Shown: positions 1 to 9,369, counted from the first letter of the stretch. The stretch is DNA of 64,000 nucleotides from Candidatus Ozemobacteraceae bacterium (GCA_035373905.1 DAOSOK010000008.1:77387-141386), one strand, 5' to 3'. Numbers and translations are program-made. Notes: a model not told the origin generated them from the sequence alone.

Positions 1-1
1 C

Positions 2-877
2 CTCATCGACCTTCTCACGCATGCGGAATCGATTTTGCTGGCTTTCGTCCCTTTCGCGCTGTTTCTGTCCGTCACCTTCGTGCTGCTCTACAGGCTTCGT
101 CGAAACCTTTTCACCATGAACACCCTCCGGGTGGCGCTGGTCGTCGGAGCACCGACCCGGCCAGGCGGGCCAAGCACCTGTCGGCAATGCGGGTCCCCGC
201 TCGCCGTTCCCGACAATGCCGTCGGCATCACCTGCCCCTACTGTTCGGCCGACAATCTGGTGAATGTTCCCGCGGACTGGCTGGCCGTCACTCATCGCCA
301 GGCACGTCTGGCAGGTATGGATTTTCAGAAAGCCCTGGACCTCTATCGCCGGGAAAGCCTCAAAGGCTGGGAATCATGCATCGCCGTCATCCTGGGCGCG
401 CTGGCCATGGCGTTCATTCATGTCGAGGCGGCAAGGTATCTTCGCGAAACGCCGGAAATGCCGCCCCTCCGAAGCGCCATCGCCCGGCGAACCGGGCTGG
501 TGGCAGGCTTCGGCACGCCACCGGGGCCGGCCCTGCCCTTCGACACGTGGACTGAACTGGCCGCAACCAATACCCGGCTGGTGACCTGTTTTGTGCCTCT
601 GGCCCGCGGCGAACGCCTGCAGATCCGCTGGCGCCCTGCGCCTCACAGCCCCAAGCCGATTTTCACGAACGACAGGGACCGCATGCCCATCGCCATCTTC
701 CAGGAACGCAATTTCCGCAGAGGAGGGAAACCGGAACGACAGGTGGAGAAACAGCTCGGCTCGGTTGAACGATTTGAATTTTCCGCCCCGCTGGGTGCCT
801 GGTATCGCCTCGACCTTTCGCTGCCGGAGAAGGGCCGGGTCGAATTCCATCCGTCCGTTCCGGTGAAGTCGCCGTGA
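2..877 (+). CDS. 5'-truncated membrane protein with zinc ribbon
   Basis: The frame is open from the first bases of the window and ends in TGA at 875-877, so the true start is probably upstream; a TTG at 35 is the first possible start but has no clear ribosome binding site. The protein begins with a hydrophobic helix, then has a zinc ribbon (CRQCG and CPYC, 14 residues apart) at about residues 60-80. A second hydrophobic helix (CIAVILGALAMAF) and a soluble C-terminal half of about 140 residues follow. The arrangement suggests a membrane-anchored protein with a cytoplasmic zinc knuckle. I do not recognise a family for the C-terminal half. The next gene starts about 160 bp downstream behind its own likely promoter. 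Confidence 0.7.
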   Translation, partial: LIDLLTHAESILLAFVPFALFLSVTFVLLYRLRRNLFTMNTLRVALVVGAPTRPGGPSTCRQCGSPLAVPDNAVGITCPYCSADNLVNVPADWLAVTHRQARLAGMDFQKALDLYRRESLKGWESCIAVILGALAMAFIHVEAARYLRETPEMPPLRSAIARRTGLVAGFGTPPGPALPFDTWTELAATNTRLVTCFVPLARGERLQIRWRPAPHSPKPIFTNDRDRMPIAIFQERNFRRGGKPERQVEKQLGSVERFEFSAPLGAWYRLDLSLPEKGRVEFHPSVPVKSP

Positions 878-976
878 CGCCGCTACACGCCCCCTCGTGC
901 GTCTGAAGGGTTGAGGGCATGTCGTGCCGCGTCGGCGCATCATCGCAGATTCGCCGGTCCAAGGCGGTCTCTCCTG

Positions 977-985
977 TGCTACCAT
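977..985 (+). promoter_or_regulatory. extended -10 promoter of the cyclase operon
   Basis: TGC-TACCAT matches the extended minus-10 form TGnTAnnnT seen before several other genes here. The predicted transcript start, near 992, leaves the ATG at 1035 as the first good start. No clear minus-35 box is visible. Confidence 0.4.
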
Positions 986-1034
986 ACCCCCCATGACGGG
1001 CGACCACACCCATCAGGCTCTTGAGAGATCCGCC

Positions 1035-3878
1035 ATGTCGAATGCCGAAACGGCATGCACAGCGCCTCCCGGACCGGCAGACCGCCGCCCCGAAGGCAGG
1101 CGGAAGTCGCTGACCTGGGCGGCTGTCTTTTTTCTCATCGTCGTCGTCCTTCCCGCGGCCGGCCTCTGGCACCTGACGAGCCGGTTCGAGGCATCGACCG
1201 ATGCCGCGCGCGAGGCCGAGTGCCGCGAAAAGGCGCGGGAGCTGGTCATGCGCCTGCGAAGCGCCCTCGACCGGAACATCGTCATCACCGAGAAGCTCGG
1301 CCTGTTCCGGCGCTCGGTGCTCGCCGAGCGGCGCGGGCGCGCCATCGACGAGGCTTCCGCAAGCCTCCACGACGCCAAGATCAGGCGGTTTTTTCCCGCC
1401 GACACCCAGATTCACTGGTTCGACGCCTCCGACCGCATGATCCCGGTGGCCGGCCGGCCGGTACCGCCGGGACAACGGGCCTGGCAGGCGTTTCTGCGAG
1501 CGATCCGGAGCGAGACGGGTGTCAGCGCGACGGAACTGTCACTCGCCCAGAGTTTTTTCAAGAAAACGTTCGGCAGCATCGCCACTCTGAGCTACCTCCG
1601 CCGGAGCCGCACCCAGGCGACCGAAGTGCTGATCGGCGGAAAACTCCACTCGCTCGCCATCGTCGTTTTCAACGCCGGCCGGCCGGCGAAGCGGCGGCTC
1701 GGCAGCTGCATCGTCATCGCTCCCGTATACCGGGCCAAACAGGGCTGGGAACTCGAACGGGCCATCCGCCTTCTCTCCGGCGAGGAAACGGCCATCGGCG
1801 GCCTGTGGCAGATCGCGGGCGACGGGCCGGCGGCCGAACCGCTGTCCCCGGGCATGTTGCACGGTTTGGGACAGCAGCTCGAACGGGGGCAATCGGTGTA
1901 TTTGACGGCGGAATGGTTCATATACTCAATAATATACGATAAGAATCCTGACCTGCTACTGACCGTCGCAATCCGCACCCCCGCGAAATCGCGGTGGGTG
2001 ACCACCGCCACGACCGCGTCGCGCGGCCTGCTCTCAGCGACGGTGCTCGCGGCCGGATTCGCCCTTTTCGCCCTGGGGGCCGGCTGGTGGCATCCCCGGC
2101 TCAACCTCGAAGCGAAATTCAAGATCGCCGCGGCGGCGCTCACCGTTCCGACGCTGCTCGCCATGGCGCTGCTGGGCCTCGAGCATCTGAACCGTCTTTC
2201 GCAGAGCCAGACCGAGGGCCTGCTGAAACAGCTCGAAAGTCAGCTTGCCGGCGTCGAACAGAAGGTCGCCTCGGAGTTGGGCCGCCTCGAAAACCTCCTT
2301 CTCGTCGTCAGCAGAAGCGCCGAACTGGCGTCCGTCGGCTCGACGGCGGCCTTCGAGAGACAGCTGGCCCCGTTTCTCCAATCCGGGCTTTCCAGGGCCG
2401 TCCTGGTGTTTCGCGACGGGCGATCGTACGAGTTCCATGTCGCGGACAGCAAGACCAGTTGGGGCATGCTGGACGCGATCGGCAAGCGGACCATGCAGTA
2501 TTACGGGTTCAAGGTGCAGAAGATGCCGAATGAACGGCCGTTTCCCGCCGAGTTCGAAGTGCTGTTCCCGGAAAAGAGCATCGACGACCACAACCAGGCG
2601 CTCTTCGACAAACTCACGCCGATCCAGTTCGCGAGCCAGAAGACCGTCATCTTCCAGGCGTTTTTCAGGGGAAAAGCCGATAAGAAGCCCCTCGGCTTTT
2701 TCAACGTGCATTTCGACCTGTCGAACCTGAACACCCTGATGATGGGGCGGGCGTTGTCGGAGATGCGCCGCCAGGGGGTCAAGCTGGCAGTGCTCGGCGA
2801 CGTTCCGTCGACGAATCTCTATATCGGATCAAATAGAAAAATCCGGAAGATCCTCGACCTGGTACGGTTCACCGGCCAGCCCGTCCAGACGACGCTCGAG
2901 TTCCGCGACCGTCCCTGGCTCGTCCGCGCCCGGCCTCTCAAGGGGATCGACGCCGCCGGCATCTCCCTGATCCGGGCGGACGTAACCGATCCGTCCTGGT
3001 CGGCGACCGCGGCGCTCCTCTTCCTGTTCGCGTTCGGCGGCGCGATGGCCTCGCTCTGGTCCGTACAGCAACTGCGCGCCCTTCTCATCGAGCCCATGTC
3101 GGCCCTGTTGATCGCGGTCAGGCGCGTCGAGGGGGGAGACTACAAAACCCGCATCGTCTCGACGGCCAACGACGAGCTCGGCGTGCTGATCCGGCGGCTC
3201 GGCGTGCTGGTCCAGGGCCTCCGGCACAAGGCCCGCATGACGCCGTTTCTGCGGGCCGACCTCGTGGAAAGCGCCGCGACGCACACGCCCGACCCGGGAA
3301 GCCGCCGGCCGGTGACGGTGCTGTTCGCGGGGCTTCGCGGGTTCGGCGACGTCGAGGCCAGGCTCGAGCCGGAAGAGGCGATGCAGGTGATGAGCCGGTA
3401 TCTGGGCCTCTGCGAGTCCGCCGTCCTGCGCCACGGCGGCGAGATCGACAAGTTCATCGGCGATACCGCGATGGCGATTTACCGTGAAGGGCCGGACCTT
3501 CCGCCGACCGGTCTTCGCGCGGCGAGAACCGCTCTCGAAATCGACCGCGAGATGGAACGCTGGATGGCCGAAGAAGGCGACATGCCCGGCGGACGTCTGC
3601 GTCACGGCGTCGGCTTCGCCTCGGGCTCGCCGGTCGTCGGCCATGTCGGCTCCCTTCGCAAGCGCCTCGACGCAACCGCGATCGGCGACACCGTCAACCT
3701 CGCCGCGCGTCTCGAGAAGCTCGCGGGACGCGATCGGCATCCGTCGGCCCTGACGACAACCGCCACGATCGCCGGCCTGCCCGGAGAAATCGTGCCGGTC
3801 CCGACCGGCATCCACGGCGTCCGCGGAAGACAGGAAGCGGTCCAGGTCGTCGGTATCCGGAGGCCGGCGCATGAGTGA
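1035..3878 (+). CDS. membrane class III nucleotidyl cyclase, metal-Asp-deficient partner
   Basis: This 947-aa protein has an N-terminal membrane helix, a large extracytoplasmic region, a paired-helix segment near the middle, a second extracytoplasmic region and a last helix. A HAMP-like linker and a C-terminal class III cyclase domain (about residues 755-940) follow. The domain keeps the second metal Asp (Gly-Asp, residue 810), the adenine-site Lys806 and Asp879, and the transition-state Asn888 and Arg892 (VNLAARLE). The first metal Asp, normally in FTDIRGF, is Gly766 here (VLFAGLRGF; GGG at 3330-3332). It is therefore probably inactive as a homodimer. It overlaps the next cyclase by 8 bp (ATGAGTGA). 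The ATG at 1035 is preferred over the upstream GTG 924 and ATG 993 because of the promoter position and an upstream GAGAG. Confidence 0.88.
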   Translation: MSNAETACTAPPGPADRRPEGRRKSLTWAAVFFLIVVVLPAAGLWHLTSRFEASTDAAREAECREKARELVMRLRSALDRNIVITEKLGLFRRSVLAERRGRAIDEASASLHDAKIRRFFPADTQIHWFDASDRMIPVAGRPVPPGQRAWQAFLRAIRSETGVSATELSLAQSFFKKTFGSIATLSYLRRSRTQATEVLIGGKLHSLAIVVFNAGRPAKRRLGSCIVIAPVYRAKQGWELERAIRLLSGEETAIGGLWQIAGDGPAAEPLSPGMLHGLGQQLERGQSVYLTAEWFIYSIIYDKNPDLLLTVAIRTPAKSRWVTTATTASRGLLSATVLAAGFALFALGAGWWHPRLNLEAKFKIAAAALTVPTLLAMALLGLEHLNRLSQSQTEGLLKQLESQLAGVEQKVASELGRLENLLLVVSRSAELASVGSTAAFERQLAPFLQSGLSRAVLVFRDGRSYEFHVADSKTSWGMLDAIGKRTMQYYGFKVQKMPNERPFPAEFEVLFPEKSIDDHNQALFDKLTPIQFASQKTVIFQAFFRGKADKKPLGFFNVHFDLSNLNTLMMGRALSEMRRQGVKLAVLGDVPSTNLYIGSNRKIRKILDLVRFTGQPVQTTLEFRDRPWLVRARPLKGIDAAGISLIRADVTDPSWSATAALLFLFAFGGAMASLWSVQQLRALLIEPMSALLIAVRRVEGGDYKTRIVSTANDELGVLIRRLGVLVQGLRHKARMTPFLRADLVESAATHTPDPGSRRPVTVLFAGLRGFGDVEARLEPEEAMQVMSRYLGLCESAVLRHGGEIDKFIGDTAMAIYREGPDLPPTGLRAARTALEIDREMERWMAEEGDMPGGRLRHGVGFASGSPVVGHVGSLRKRLDATAIGDTVNLAARLEKLAGRDRHPSALTTTATIAGLPGEIVPVPTGIHGVRGRQEAVQVVGIRRPAHE

Positions 3879-6777
3879 ACGGTCTCCCTCCCGGGAGAGG
3901 CTCTTCATGCTTCTTCTGCTCGCGCTTCTGTTCGTGTGCGGCTGGCTCTGCCTCGACGTCATCGAGGAAAGCCGCGAAGACTCGATCCGCCTGGAGCATC
4001 TCGACACGCTCCGGAACCGTCTTCCCCTCCTGCGCGAACGACTGTCTCCGAAAAGCCTGGCCCACGAAAAGATCCTCGCCGGCCTCCACGGCGTGACGGC
4101 GTTGAATGCGGGGACGGTGCGCAGGATCGTCTCCCGCTGGCGCGCCGCGTTCGGTTCAGATATAAAGTATTCAATATGGAACAAGGAGTACAATCTCCTT
4201 GCCAATCGCGGACTGACCCAACAGGATCGAGAGGCGCTTCTGACGGTCATGGCCGAGCGGAGATGTCGCGAGACGCTCGAGCCGTTCCCCGATTTCGTTC
4301 GCGGGATGTATTTTCCATCCATGACGCATCTTTTCGGAGGTCCGGTAACGTTTCTGGAGCACAACCCCATCTCGCTCAAAACGTCGCGATTTCTCGGCGA
4401 ATACGGGCAACTTTTCATCGGACCATGGTTTCCGGACATGTCCCTGTGTTTCGCGGCATACAAGGACCTCGAAATCGCCTCCGAGCCGGCTTCCGTCGGC
4501 ATCGTCCCCTGCGCCGGCTTTTTCGCGCTGTTCGTGCCGAACAGGACGATCGGTTCTTCGGAATGGCTGAAAAAAGCCCTCGCGCTGCCGACCGTCGGCC
4601 TCGACATCCCGCGGATTCATTTGACGACCTGGCGCCGGTTGCGCACGGCGGAACGGGAGATTCCGGGGCTGACGCCGGAACTGGCGCGGACCGTCGCCGT
4701 CGAGGCCAAGCGGACTTCCGAAGGCGCCATCCTCGACGCCTCGATGCGGGGCGTCGTCTTCATCCGGGAAGCCGGTTGGCAGCATACGATCGCGCTGCAC
4801 ACGGAGCAGATGCGCCTGCCGTTCCGGCTCGCCCGCTCGCCCGTCATGCCGGCCCTGTTTCTGCTGCTGCTCGCCGCGATCCCGCTGGCGCTCAGCCTCG
4901 ACGTGCGGGGCGGCATCGCGACCGGCCTCTTCCGCCAATGCCTGGCGATCTGCGTGGTCGTGAGCTGCATCCCCGTCACCGGTCTCCTCTGGACAGGCTT
5001 CATCGGGAGCCAGAGCCGTTTCGACTCCCGGCGCGCCGATGCCATGCAACGTCTGGAGCAACGTCTGGAGCAACTCGAGGCGAGCCATGCATCCTACCTG
5101 AGCAAGCTGATCAAACCGATCCGCAAGTTCCTCGACGATCCGGCGTGGCGCAAGGGCATGCGACCGGATTCCGACATCGCGTCGGCGGTCGCACCATTGA
5201 AAAACTTGTTTCTGAACACCCTGTATGTCATCGATCCCAACGGCAATCCGCATGATTTCACTCCGGGCATCACCGACCCGACGCGCAAAGAAATCAAACA
5301 GGTCCGCACGCTCATGACGGCGCTCCTCCAGTTTATTTTCTCGACGCTCATCTCTCGCGAGACCTCGTCGGGCGGTTCCGACCGCCAGAACCTTCAGCAG
5401 GAGATCCGGGGCGGCATGATTTACGACATCTTCGCGCTCGCGGTCAGCCCGGAAACCGTCTACCAGCTCGCCATCACCTTCGACCGGCTGATGCTGTTCC
5501 AGATGTTCCACGAGACGGCCTCGGTCATTTTTCACGAAGTGCTCGACGAATCGATGAAGCCAACGATGCTGCTGTTCGCCGTCATGAACCGCAAGTTCAT
5601 GATCCAGCAGGAGCTGACCCAGGCCGTCAACAGCCGCATCAGCCCCGGCCAGGCCGTCCCGCCGATCGTCCTCCAGCAGAACATGGAAGGGGAATGGCCG
5701 AACGTCCTCCCCGTGTCGCCCAGCATGGAACCGGCCATGTATCTCCTTCTGCAGCGATTGAGAAGCGAGGGAGGCAACATCCGCACCCGCCTGACGGTCA
5801 ACGGAACGCCCTGCCACGTCCTGGCCCGCCCCCTTACGGGCATGGAGATGATCGGCGCGGCGCTCGAACCGATCGGGCAGGAAGCCGGGATGGCGCTTCC
5901 CCCGGCCGTGTTTGCGGCGGCGTATCCGGTCGCGATCGTCGTTCTCGCCCTGCTCCTGTTCCAGTCGTTCTTCCTGAAACCGGTCGGCGAGATGCGGAAA
6001 ACGGTCGAAGCGATCGCGGCGGGCGATTACGGACAGCGCCTGCCCGTGCTGACCGACGACGAGATCGGCAGCCTGTGTCTCAGCTTCAACGCCATGGCGA
6101 AGGACCTGGCCGAAAAGGAGTTTTTGCGCCGGTTCATCTCGGATCTTACGATGCAGGCCGTCGCCGGCCGCCACCGCCGCACCGCCACACGCCTCACCGC
6201 CACGGTGATGTTCACCGACATCCGCGGCTTCACGACCATGTCCGAAACCCAGCCGCCCGAGAAGATCACGGCGATGCTCAACGAGTATCTGACCCGCATG
6301 GAAGCGGTGATCGAGGCGCACGGCGGCACGATCGACAAGTTCATCGGCGACGCGATCATGGCCGTCTTCCTGCCGACCCACGGCATGGCCCCGCCGGGCG
6401 AGCGCGCCGTCCGGGCCGCGTTCGGCATGCGCCGCGAGCTCGCCGCATTCAACGCGGCCCGGCGCGCGGCCGGCGAGTTCGAGATCGCGATCGGTAGCGG
6501 CATCGCGACGGGCGAGATTCTGATGGGGGTGCTGGGCCGCTCTGACGGGCGCCAGGACTTCACCGTGACCGGCCCGACGGTGAATATATCATCATCTATG
6601 GAAAAGCGGTCGAAGGAAACGCGCCGCACGCCGATCGTCGCCTGCCCCGCGACCGTCGAAGCCGCTTCCGGGCATCTCGTGACGGAGCCGCTTCCCGCGA
6701 TTCCCGGAAAACCGGCGGGCTTCGAACTGGTTTCGATTGCCGATTTCGAGGTATCATTGTCCCATTCCGACACCTGA
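3871..6777 (+). CDS. membrane class III nucleotidyl cyclase, Arg-deficient partner
   Basis: This 968-aa protein has the same layout as its upstream neighbour: N-terminal helix, extracytoplasmic region, paired helices at about 325-375, second extracytoplasmic region, last helix near 680-700, HAMP and a C-terminal cyclase domain. Both metal-binding Asp are present (Asp783 in VMFTDIRGFT, Asp827 in KFIGDAIM), as is Lys823. The motif that normally reads VNLAAR is VNISSS: Asn905 is kept but the transition-state Arg is Ser909 (TCT at 6595-6597). This defect is the opposite of the partner's, so a heterodimer would have one complete site. The shared layout suggests a tandem duplication followed by specialisation. 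The start lies inside the end of the upstream gene, implying translational coupling. The sensed signal is unknown. Confidence 0.9.
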   Translation: MSERSPSRERLFMLLLLALLFVCGWLCLDVIEESREDSIRLEHLDTLRNRLPLLRERLSPKSLAHEKILAGLHGVTALNAGTVRRIVSRWRAAFGSDIKYSIWNKEYNLLANRGLTQQDREALLTVMAERRCRETLEPFPDFVRGMYFPSMTHLFGGPVTFLEHNPISLKTSRFLGEYGQLFIGPWFPDMSLCFAAYKDLEIASEPASVGIVPCAGFFALFVPNRTIGSSEWLKKALALPTVGLDIPRIHLTTWRRLRTAEREIPGLTPELARTVAVEAKRTSEGAILDASMRGVVFIREAGWQHTIALHTEQMRLPFRLARSPVMPALFLLLLAAIPLALSLDVRGGIATGLFRQCLAICVVVSCIPVTGLLWTGFIGSQSRFDSRRADAMQRLEQRLEQLEASHASYLSKLIKPIRKFLDDPAWRKGMRPDSDIASAVAPLKNLFLNTLYVIDPNGNPHDFTPGITDPTRKEIKQVRTLMTALLQFIFSTLISRETSSGGSDRQNLQQEIRGGMIYDIFALAVSPETVYQLAITFDRLMLFQMFHETASVIFHEVLDESMKPTMLLFAVMNRKFMIQQELTQAVNSRISPGQAVPPIVLQQNMEGEWPNVLPVSPSMEPAMYLLLQRLRSEGGNIRTRLTVNGTPCHVLARPLTGMEMIGAALEPIGQEAGMALPPAVFAAAYPVAIVVLALLLFQSFFLKPVGEMRKTVEAIAAGDYGQRLPVLTDDEIGSLCLSFNAMAKDLAEKEFLRRFISDLTMQAVAGRHRRTATRLTATVMFTDIRGFTTMSETQPPEKITAMLNEYLTRMEAVIEAHGGTIDKFIGDAIMAVFLPTHGMAPPGERAVRAAFGMRRELAAFNAARRAAGEFEIAIGSGIATGEILMGVLGRSDGRQDFTVTGPTVNISSSMEKRSKETRRTPIVACPATVEAASGHLVTEPLPAIPGKPAGFELVSIADFEVSLSHSDT

Positions 6778-6792
6778 CGTGGAGGCTGCACG

Positions 6793-7827
6793 ATGAGCGA
6801 ATCGAAACGGAACGTCAACATGGCCCGGCCAGGCGAAACGCCCGTTGGAGCCGGGCAGGGGCACACGATCGTCGGCGGCCGCCCCGCGGGCGCGACCGAC
6901 CGGGGCCGCGGCATCCCGCGCGGCATGGAACTGCTGATCAAGCGCGCCGCCGTCGATGCGTCGTTCCGCGCAGATCTTCTCGCGAGGCGCGCCGCCGTCG
7001 CGGACGAGCTGGCGATCCCGCTCGATCCGTCGGAACGGGCGATGCTGACCTCCATTCCCGAAGCCCAGCTCGGGATCATCATCTCCGGCACGGCCGTTCC
7101 CGAACCCCAGCGGAAGGCGCTTACCGGGGCTTCGGCGGCGGCGATGCTGGCCCTGCTCGCCCAGCTGACCTTCACGCCCGTCGCCGGTCGCGCCGACACG
7201 CCCCCGGCCGACGAAACGAGCGGAGAATTCAGGCCGGGCCTGCCGAACGCGGGCGTCTCGGCCGCCGATGACGACGACCGCATGACGCGCGGCATCAGGC
7301 CCGATTTTCCCATGCCGCCCGGCGGCGTCCGGCCGGATATCCCGAGGCCGCCGAAACCGGCACCCGCCCCGCCCGTCACACCGGATGAGACAGAACAAAC
7401 TGCCTCTCCGGCTCCGGCAACGTCGACGTGGAAGCCGGGCGATCCGCTGACGTTCACCGTGTTGCAGGAGGTCCTGGTCAAAGGCGACGTGACGGACCGC
7501 CCCTTCAGCGACGCACTTGATCTTCTCGCCGCGGATACCGGCGTCAGCATCTCTCTGGCCGGCGGCACGGCGATCGACGCCAGCCGGCGCGTCAGCGCGG
7601 CGACAGCCGGTCTGCCGCTCGGGAAGGCTCTCAGGAAGCTCTGCACCGAGGCCGCCGGAGACGCCGCCCTGTTCGTCATCGATATCGAGGAATCCCGGAT
7701 CGTCGTCCGGTTCCACCCCCGCACCGGCGAGGCCCGGCCCGGCATCCAGACACAGCCGCCCGTCGACGTCGACGATTCGGCCATCACCCGCGGCATCCGG
7801 CCGGACATTCCCGGCTTCGACGAGTAG
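6793..7827 (+). CDS. putative RiPP-precursor-like protein with TRGIRPD repeats and STN-like domain
   Basis: This 344-aa protein starts 15 bp after the cyclase gene behind a GGAGG site. Residues about 40-95 (ELLIKRAAVDASFRADLL, then LDPSERAMLTSIPEAQL) resemble the nitrile-hydratase-like (NHLP) leader found on peptide natural-product precursors. A hydrophobic stretch (SAAAMLALLAQLTF) ending near an Ala-rich cleavage-like site follows. Two copies of a module reading RPG, a spacer, an acidic run and TRGIRPD(F/I)P occur at about residues 141-177 and at the extreme C-terminus; GGVRPDIP is a third RPD copy. Residues about 225-315 resemble the STN fold (LVKGDVTDRPFSDALDLLAADTGVSI). Proline-rich linkers separate the parts. 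The adjacent radical SAM gene makes a modified peptide or protein substrate plausible, but this is inference. Confidence 0.6.
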   Translation: MSESKRNVNMARPGETPVGAGQGHTIVGGRPAGATDRGRGIPRGMELLIKRAAVDASFRADLLARRAAVADELAIPLDPSERAMLTSIPEAQLGIIISGTAVPEPQRKALTGASAAAMLALLAQLTFTPVAGRADTPPADETSGEFRPGLPNAGVSAADDDDRMTRGIRPDFPMPPGGVRPDIPRPPKPAPAPPVTPDETEQTASPAPATSTWKPGDPLTFTVLQEVLVKGDVTDRPFSDALDLLAADTGVSISLAGGTAIDASRRVSAATAGLPLGKALRKLCTEAAGDAALFVIDIEESRIVVRFHPRTGEARPGIQTQPPVDVDDSAITRGIRPDIPGFDE

Positions 7828-7837
7828 CCAGCCTCCG

Positions 7838-9304
7838 ATGACCGCCGATATCACGCTTCTCAACCTGAACCTGCTGTACGTCCGCTACCTCGACACCGTC
7901 GACCGCGAACTCCACCTGCCGCTCGGCTGCCTCTACCTGACCCGCGCGCTCGAGCAGGCGGGCTACACCGTCGATTTCCGCGACTACCAGCTGACGCAGG
8001 CCGCCGAGCCGTTCAGCACGGGCGCGATCCTGCGCTTCCTCGAGGGCGCCGCGCCCGTCGTCGGCTTCTCCTGCATGGCGAACCTGCTCCCCTTCGCCAT
8101 CCTGGCGATGCAGGAATACAAGAAACAACACCCCGAATCGACGCTGGTTCTCGGCGGCGTCGGCTCGAAAGCCGTCGAAGAGCAGATTCTCGAACGCTTC
8201 CCCTGGATCGACGTCATCGCGGTCGGCGAGGGCGAGCGCACCGGCCCCGACCTGCTCGGCGCCATCAGACGCGGAGACGATCTCACCCGCGTGGCCGGCC
8301 TCGTCGTGCGCGACCGCGACGGCCGCATCGTGCGCACGCCCACGCGCGAGCGGGTCGCCGATCTCGACGCGGTCCCGTTTCCGGCGTTCGAGCACATCGA
8401 CCTGAAGCAGTACCGAGGCTACGGCCTGATGTCGTCGCGCGGCTGCCCCTACCCATGCACCTTCTGCTCGGTCGCCCCGGTCTGGGACCACACCTCGACG
8501 TTCCGATCGGTCGGCAACATCGTCGACGAGATGCGCATGCTCCACGAGACGGCCGGGGTGAAGATGTTTCTATTTCAGGACGAATATTTCGTCTCGAAGA
8601 AATCCCGCGTCATGGAGTTCTGCGACGCGCTGAGCCGCTCGGGCCTGAAGGTGATGTGGAAATCCTTCGGCCGCGTCGACCTGACCGACCGCGAGATGAT
8701 GGAGGCGATGGCCTCCACGGGCTGCGTCGAGCTGCGGTTCGGCATCGAGAGCGGCTGCGACCGCATCCTCCAGCTCGTGAAGAAAGGCTTCACGGCGGAA
8801 CAGGCGATCGCGCGCGTCTCCGAGGCGGTCGGCATTTTCCCGCGCGTCGACGCCTTCTACATCTGGGGTTTCCCGTTCGAGACGATGGAGGACTTTCACC
8901 AGACCGTGTTCCAGATGGTCTCGCTGCGCATGCTGGGCGCGCGCATCTTGCCATCCATGCTTTGCCTGCTGCCGCAGACCGAGTTGTACCAAACGTATGC
9001 CGGGAAAGCGAGGCTCGAGTTCTGTCCCGAGCTGTTCCCCGAATACATGATCACCGGCCACGAGATCAGCACGATGTCGAAGTTCGAGATCGCGCCCCAG
9101 CACCGCCCGATCTACGAGTTCATCCAGGCCCACCCCGACCTGTTCCCCGGCTTCTTCCACATCGACCTGGCCGGAAACATCCTGCCCAAGCTCGCCGTGC
9201 TGAAAAAATTCGGCTTCTATCCCGACACGGCCGACGCGGCCACGCCGGAATCCTGCGGCGCCCACTCCCCGGAATCGGCCGCCACCCGCGCCTGCCCCAC
9301 CTGA
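7838..9304 (+). CDS. cobalamin-binding-type radical SAM enzyme
   Basis: This 488-aa protein starts 10 bp after the precursor-like gene. Residues about 10-150 look like a B12-binding Rossmann domain (early LPLGCLYLTRALEQAGY, then VLGGVGSKAVEEQ and IDVIAVGEGERT). The radical SAM barrel follows, with the cluster motif CPYPCTFC near residue 205 and the later motifs ELRFGIESG and FPRVDAFYIWGFPFET. The C-terminal 120 residues are family-specific. Such enzymes carry out methylations or other radical chemistry on peptides, lipids or tetrapyrroles; the substrate here is unknown. The neighbouring NHLP-like protein with repeated TRGIRPD motifs is the natural candidate. A strong terminator follows. Confidence 0.85.
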   Translation: MTADITLLNLNLLYVRYLDTVDRELHLPLGCLYLTRALEQAGYTVDFRDYQLTQAAEPFSTGAILRFLEGAAPVVGFSCMANLLPFAILAMQEYKKQHPESTLVLGGVGSKAVEEQILERFPWIDVIAVGEGERTGPDLLGAIRRGDDLTRVAGLVVRDRDGRIVRTPTRERVADLDAVPFPAFEHIDLKQYRGYGLMSSRGCPYPCTFCSVAPVWDHTSTFRSVGNIVDEMRMLHETAGVKMFLFQDEYFVSKKSRVMEFCDALSRSGLKVMWKSFGRVDLTDREMMEAMASTGCVELRFGIESGCDRILQLVKKGFTAEQAIARVSEAVGIFPRVDAFYIWGFPFETMEDFHQTVFQMVSLRMLGARILPSMLCLLPQTELYQTYAGKARLEFCPELFPEYMITGHEISTMSKFEIAPQHRPIYEFIQAHPDLFPGFFHIDLAGNILPKLAVLKKFGFYPDTADAATPESCGAHSPESAATRACPT

Positions 9305-9317
9305 TTTCCCCCGGACG

Positions 9318-9356
9318 AAAACCGGGCCGAATCGTCTTCCGATCCGGCCCGGTTTT
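9318..9356. terminator. bidirectional hairpin terminator
   Basis: Two 17-nt arms (9318-9334 and 9340-9356) pair with one mismatch around a 5-nt loop, with A runs on the left and T runs on the right. It lies between the convergent radical SAM and clostripain-like genes and can serve both. Confidence 0.85.
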
Positions 9357-9369
9357 ATCGTAATATATA

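Noticed and set aside
924..1034. Upstream starts GTG 924 and ATG 993 for the first cyclase
   Set aside because: A minus-10 box at 980-985 lies between or at them; the ATG at 1035 is the first well-placed start.
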